From contig NC_051100.1 in assembly GCF_901709675.1 (NCBI RefSeq), positions 2,170,001-2,234,000 on the forward strand: a stretch of DNA of 64,000 bases, in the 5' to 3' direction. Of the stretch, positions 58,036 to 64,000 are shown piece after piece. Every line of letters begins with the position of its first letter. Position 1 is the first letter of the stretch. Source of the DNA: Syngnathus acus. Its lineage: Eukaryota; Chordata; Actinopteri; Syngnathiformes; Syngnathidae. The position numbers and the translations under genes are program-made. The notes under the pieces were generated by a model, which was given only the letters and a program-made list of their open reading frames with translations, did no database searches and had not been told where the DNA came from.

Positions 58036-60969
58036 ATGTTCCCTTTTGAGTTGTTGTCGGCCACAACCTGGACTTTAGTTGCTCTATTTTTCGCATTGCT
58101 TCTACTGTGAGTATGCTACTATTTATATCCACATAATGTACCTAAAAAAAAATATATTTTTTTACATCTATATTATGTAATACTTTTTGTGTGTAGGTAT
58201 GGTGTGTGGCCCTATGGACACTTCAAAAAATTAGGAATACCAGGACCAAGGCCACTTCCCTTTGTAGGCACAATGTTGGTTTTGAGAAAGGTGGGTAAGA
58301 CCTATGGCAAATTATCCACTTGACTGCTTTTCATCCATGCAATCTGATGACATAATTTCTGGCGGAATTCCAAGTAGGGCTTGCTTGCCGCTGATCAGGA
58401 GTGTCACACCAAATATGGAGATATATGGGGGTAGGTGGTGATGTTACACAACTACACTGACGCAGCACATTAAAATGACGACATGATGCAAGTGTAACCC
58501 TGAGTTGGCTATATTTCTGGGCAGGATGTTTGACGGCCGAACTCCGGTGTTGATGGTGACGGATCCCGAGATCATCAAGGCGGTGATGGTGAAGGATTGC
58601 TACACTACCTTCACCAATCGCAGGGTAAGCCACGCACAGATAAAAAGCAGGCCCAAGCGTACGACAACAAATCACCTGCTGAAGGTCCCCTAAGAGCAAC
58701 TACAATCAAGTTGTTTGTTTATTTTATTTTGAATTATTATTTTTGGTAGCCGGACATACACAACCCGATTGAACCTTGAACCTCGCATGCCGATCACTTT
58801 CTGAGCCCTACCTACCACCACTCCCCACCCTGAAATTTGTTTTAGTCCAAAACTTGTTAAATTTGAACTCAATATATATATTTTTCTTATATTTAATCAC
58901 AGTGTTAATGTTCAATCTGTGCACATGCATAATTTGGACACAGGACACTCTTGTGTTAGGCGCGTTTGCTGATGGCATCACAACCGTTAAAGATGAAAGA
59001 TGGAAAAGGATCCGCAGCTCTGTGTCACCATGCTTCACGAGCGGAAGACTGAAGCAGGTTGGCATTCTTCCAAATTTGACGACTCCAATTTATGTGACTT
59101 TACGACTGTTTTTTGTTTTTTGAAGGTGTTCCCGCTGGTCACTCGTTCCTCGGAGCGACTGGTCGAGAATCTGTCCAAACAGGACTTGAGTGAGCCCGTC
59201 GACATCAAACAGTGTGTAGCAATGACATTTCAACACCTTGACATCATTTTCTTGCAAAATCTCCACTGTGTTGGCAGATTCTTTTTGGAGTAGGGGGGAC
59301 TTGGTGGTCAGCAGCCACATTTATCTTTTTTTTTTTTTTTTTTATCCTCCTCAGAATGTTGACTTCTGTGTTGCAGATTATTCGGGCCATATAGTTTGGA
59401 CGTGGTGACCAGCGCCTCTTTTAGCGTGGACACCGACTCCATCAACCGGCCGAACGACCCCCTCGTCATTCACCTCAAGAAAATTCTCAACTTCGCTTTT
59501 TGGCCGATCATGTTAATGCGTATGTAGAGCACGGAATGCCAGTGATCAAATGTTCCAGTGTGTAAATGTAAAATATTCATCATGCTATCCTCTTGCAGTG
59601 CTTTTCCCCGCTTTAGGAAAGCTGTTCAAGTTGCTAAACTACGACATTATGCCCAAAGCCAGCACCGATTTTTTCTATAACGTCATTAAGAAGATTAAAG
59701 ACCAACATCGTGCTGAAGAGTCGGTAAATGTTTCAGTATTCACGTAATCTTGCAACGTTTTTTTCCCCATAGCGTCATGGCTTTAGAATCCCATTCACTG
59801 TAACTTTACATTGTTTTCTTATTATAATTGCATATTCTCACAAGTTTACTTGAAAACCAATGAGGAAAACTTCAAATATATTAAAGTATTTTGTAGGTCA
59901 GAAATAATTCTTATGAATGAATTCATGCAGAGTCACGCGGACTTTCTGCAAGTGATGATCCAGCACGAAATACAAGAGTCGGAAATAACGAGCGAACATG
60001 AACAGCCGAGTAAAGGTACCAGTCATCTACTCAAGTTGACATTTTAGGTTTGAATGTACAGCCAAGCAGGACTTTTGTTTCCTCTTGTGATCGTTGTAGG
60101 TTTGACGGAAAAGGAGATCCTGTCGCAAGCTTTCACTTTCATCTTTGGAGGCTTTGAGACCACCGCCACCACTCTCTCCTTCATCCTGTACAACATCGTC
60201 ACCCACCCGGAAGCCATGAGGATCCTGCAACAGGAGATTGACGACAACGTTCCTAAAGATGTAGACTAGTAAAATACTTTTTTTTTTTCAGGCTACCACA
60301 ATCGTTTGTTAACAATAATTTCCGTGTGTCCACTTTAAAGGGTTCCATTTCATATGAGACACTGCAGGGTATGGAGTACCTGGACAACGTGATTAACGAA
60401 TCATTACGCATCCTTCCGCCGGCGCCTCGGCTCGAACGCGCGTGCAAAAAGACCATCGAACTCGGCGGGCTCACCATCTGCGAGGGGACCCTGGTCACCG
60501 TTCCCGTGCAGCTGGTCCACAAGGACCCCCGCTATTGGAAGGACCCCAATAGCTTCCGACCAGAGCGGTAACCTCACGCTCCTTATTTTTACAGTATTGC
60601 CTTACATAATGACATCATCCTTTGTCTTGAATGTTTATCGCCCAACCCTTGACACGTATCAGGTTCAGCAAAGATAGTGATGAAGAAATTCACCCATACG
60701 CCTACATGCCCTTTGGCCTGGGCCCTCGCAACTGCGTTGGAATGCGCTACGCTCTCCTCACCGTGAAAATGGTCCTGGTCCGCCTGCTGCTGAGCTACAA
60801 CGTGGAGACGTGCAAGGACACGATGGTAAGACATGTACAGTCGTGTCAATCACGTTGCCTTTCCTGCCTCTGACATCCATATCGTCCTCCTTTTTAGATT
60901 CCTCTGGACTTTAACTGGAAGTTCCAACCCGTCAAGCCAATAAAGTTAAAGTTTGTGCCCAGAGAGTAG
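58036..60969 (+). CDS. Cytochrome P450 family 3 (CYP3A-like) monooxygenase
   Basis: Thirteen coding exons, the usual CYP3 number: 58036-58106, 58197-58290, 58378-58430, 58525-58624, 58944-59057, 59126-59211, 59377-59519, 59599-59723, 59931-60015, 60100-60260, 60341-60567, 60663-60825 and 60898-60969 (stop TAG), giving 497 residues (human CYP3A4 503). An N-terminal membrane anchor is followed by the proline hinge [10 protein letters not shown]. Landmarks: [19 protein letters not shown]-helix GGFETTATT (about 307-315), ExxR Glu364/Arg367 in NESLRIL, and the haem loop [10 protein letters not shown] with ligand Cys444. The protein is an ER haem-thiolate enzyme oxidising steroids and xenobiotics with NADPH-P450 reductase. 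It is intact, with all key residues present. The A' to G' region (exons 5-9) is quite diverged from mammalian CYP3A, so the subfamily (3A versus fish 3B/3C/3D) is open. Exon 10 uses the donor GAT|GTAGAC. Confidence 0.92.
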
Positions 60970-62180
60970 AAGGCCAGAATGGGGAGTGGGTGCGGTATGT
61001 AAGGGCACACTTTTAAATTGAGTAATATATTGCTCTTTATAACATGAGAATCAATCATTAGATGTGGTTAATAATTAAGAGGACATGACTATACAAGCTG
61101 CAGTTAGATACCAGCCAACAGAGGGCGCTTATAGCGGCATGAATGAATTTTTGGATTTTGCTTGTTTTTTTTTACTTGATTTATCCAACTAATGTACACC
61201 GATTTGAGATAGATGATAAATCATCTCACTGTAAATGTTTTTGTATGTTCTTCACAGTAAGCAAAAATATTTTCAATTTGGAACAGCTCATGGCAATGGC
61301 AGTAAAAAAAGCATTTGCATCTTAGTCATGTTTTTACGTTACTAGTGCCATTTGGCCTACTACTAAGATTTTAGGATTATAATATAGATATGGCTTTCCA
61401 TATGTAACAATGTTCAGGTGCAAGAAAATAGAACTCACTGTCAGCAAAAGCTATACATGTTTTAATTTTCATAAAATACTGCCACCGTGTGGGAATAGTG
61501 ACAACTGCACTAAAAAGCAACAAACCTGATTTTGTTGGAAAATAATGACCAAAACCTTTTCGGGGTCCTGAGCTTATATTGAAAAAGAGGAAAAGGTAGA
61601 AAAATCCGATAAAAGAAAAAGCTGTGCAGTCCCATCCATTTAAAGTCTGACAACTAAAATCAGATGTTATTAAAACCTCAGGAGGTGTCGCTGTGCTCAG
61701 TGTTTGAAGAAAAAGAAAATCAAATAAGAAGTTGGGTTGCTCTTCCTGGCGAGCCAGCTCGAAGGCACCACGGCAGGTTGTTGCTACTATAAAACAAGTC
61801 ATTCTCCTTCGGTCTTGAAATGATGGGAAAAAAGGATCCGTGGAAGGTTCAGTCCTTTAAGAAAAAAAGAAAATCGACAAAGTCCACATGGGGACGTTTG
61901 GCTCGGATTACCTGAAACAGGCAGAAGCACCTTTCAACCTAGATGGTCGAGTCCTTATGTGGCTGGTGAGGATTAAAACGAGAAAGAGACCATTTGATGT
62001 TTGTAAACAACAGGAGCCCAGATACTTCCAGTTGGCAGAAAATTGATTGCCTAGCCCTGACCTGAACTGAAATCATGAAAGGCCATCAAGTAAACAACAC
62101 TAGCGGTGCTTTCAGAGTTTCTGCCACCCAGAAGTAAAAATGACGTCATTGTGAAATGTCTTATGGTCAGGCCCGGTTTT
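60970..62180. other. Convergent region between the CYP3 gene and desi2
   Basis: No coding exon is visible. It holds both 3' UTRs, a CTCF-like GCCAACAGAGGGCGCTT at 61114-61130, a minus-strand ATTAAA (61461-61466) that could serve desi2, and one copy of a repeat shared with about 33.4 kb (61999-62140). Confidence 0.5.
61999..62140 (+). repeat. Inverted-repeat element shared with about 33.4 kb
   Basis: The left arm TTTGTAAACAACAGG...ATACTTCCAGTTGGCAGAAA (61999-62041) matches 33388-33440. The right arm TTTCTGCCACCCAGAAGTA (about 62118-62136) is an imperfect reverse complement of the left arm's inner part. This is the layout of a small non-autonomous DNA element. Confidence 0.45.
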
Positions 62181-63998
<1,818 letters not shown>

Positions 63999-64000
63999 GA

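Noticed and set aside
60938-60943. AATAAA as a poly(A) signal for the CYP3 gene
   Set aside because: It lies inside the last coding exon before the stop codon, in codons for the conserved C-terminus.

Overview
This is an ordinary piece of vertebrate nuclear genome, most likely from a ray-finned (teleost) fish with a compact genome. Evidence: intron-rich genes with GT-AG junctions, protein products that read as clear orthologues of human genes but at fish-like divergence, short introns (a whole kcnh1 in 21 kb), frequent CA/GA/TCTA microsatellites, and short interspersed repeats of teleost type including a Tc1-like transposon end. I assembled each gene exon by exon. In the six genes whose whole coding sequence lies in the window the exon lengths sum to a whole number of codons, which supports the models. 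Species cannot be named from sequence alone.

Layout. Left edge (1-520): probable 3' end of an unseen plus-strand gene. 4.7-11.3 kb (+): synpo2l (PDZ-containing Z-disc protein). 15.9-17.5 kb (+): myoz1 (myozenin/calsarcin, Z-disc). These two are also neighbours in the same order and strand in human (10q22). 19.2-29.8 kb (+): hhat (Hedgehog acyltransferase), preceded by a 204-bp tandem duplication whose two copies each carry an intact RFX X-box. 34.3-55.3 kb (-): kcnh1 (EAG1 potassium channel), tail-to-tail with hhat as in human 1q32. 56.6-57.5 kb (-): mrpl57 (mitochondrial ribosomal protein mL63). 58.0-61.0 kb (+): a 13-exon CYP3A-like cytochrome P450, divergent from mrpl57. 62.2-64.0 kb (-): desi2 (desumoylating isopeptidase 2), whose first coding exon lies beyond the right edge.

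Functional grouping. The left pair is a striated-muscle Z-disc unit (a PDZ protein next to a protein ending in a PDZ-ligand tail), each with a MEF2-type site upstream. hhat and kcnh1 are an old syntenic pair. The right part is a mixed set of housekeeping and metabolic genes.

I see no CRISPR, operon, prophage or obviously new system. The most interesting signals are regulatory or repeat-like: the duplicated X-box block at hhat, an everted nuclear-receptor palindrome upstream of the P450, a long near-perfect inverted repeat in the last hhat intron, several interspersed repeat families that recur inside the window (one carrying a CTCF-like core), and a (GA)24 tract 20 bases inside kcnh1 intron 1.
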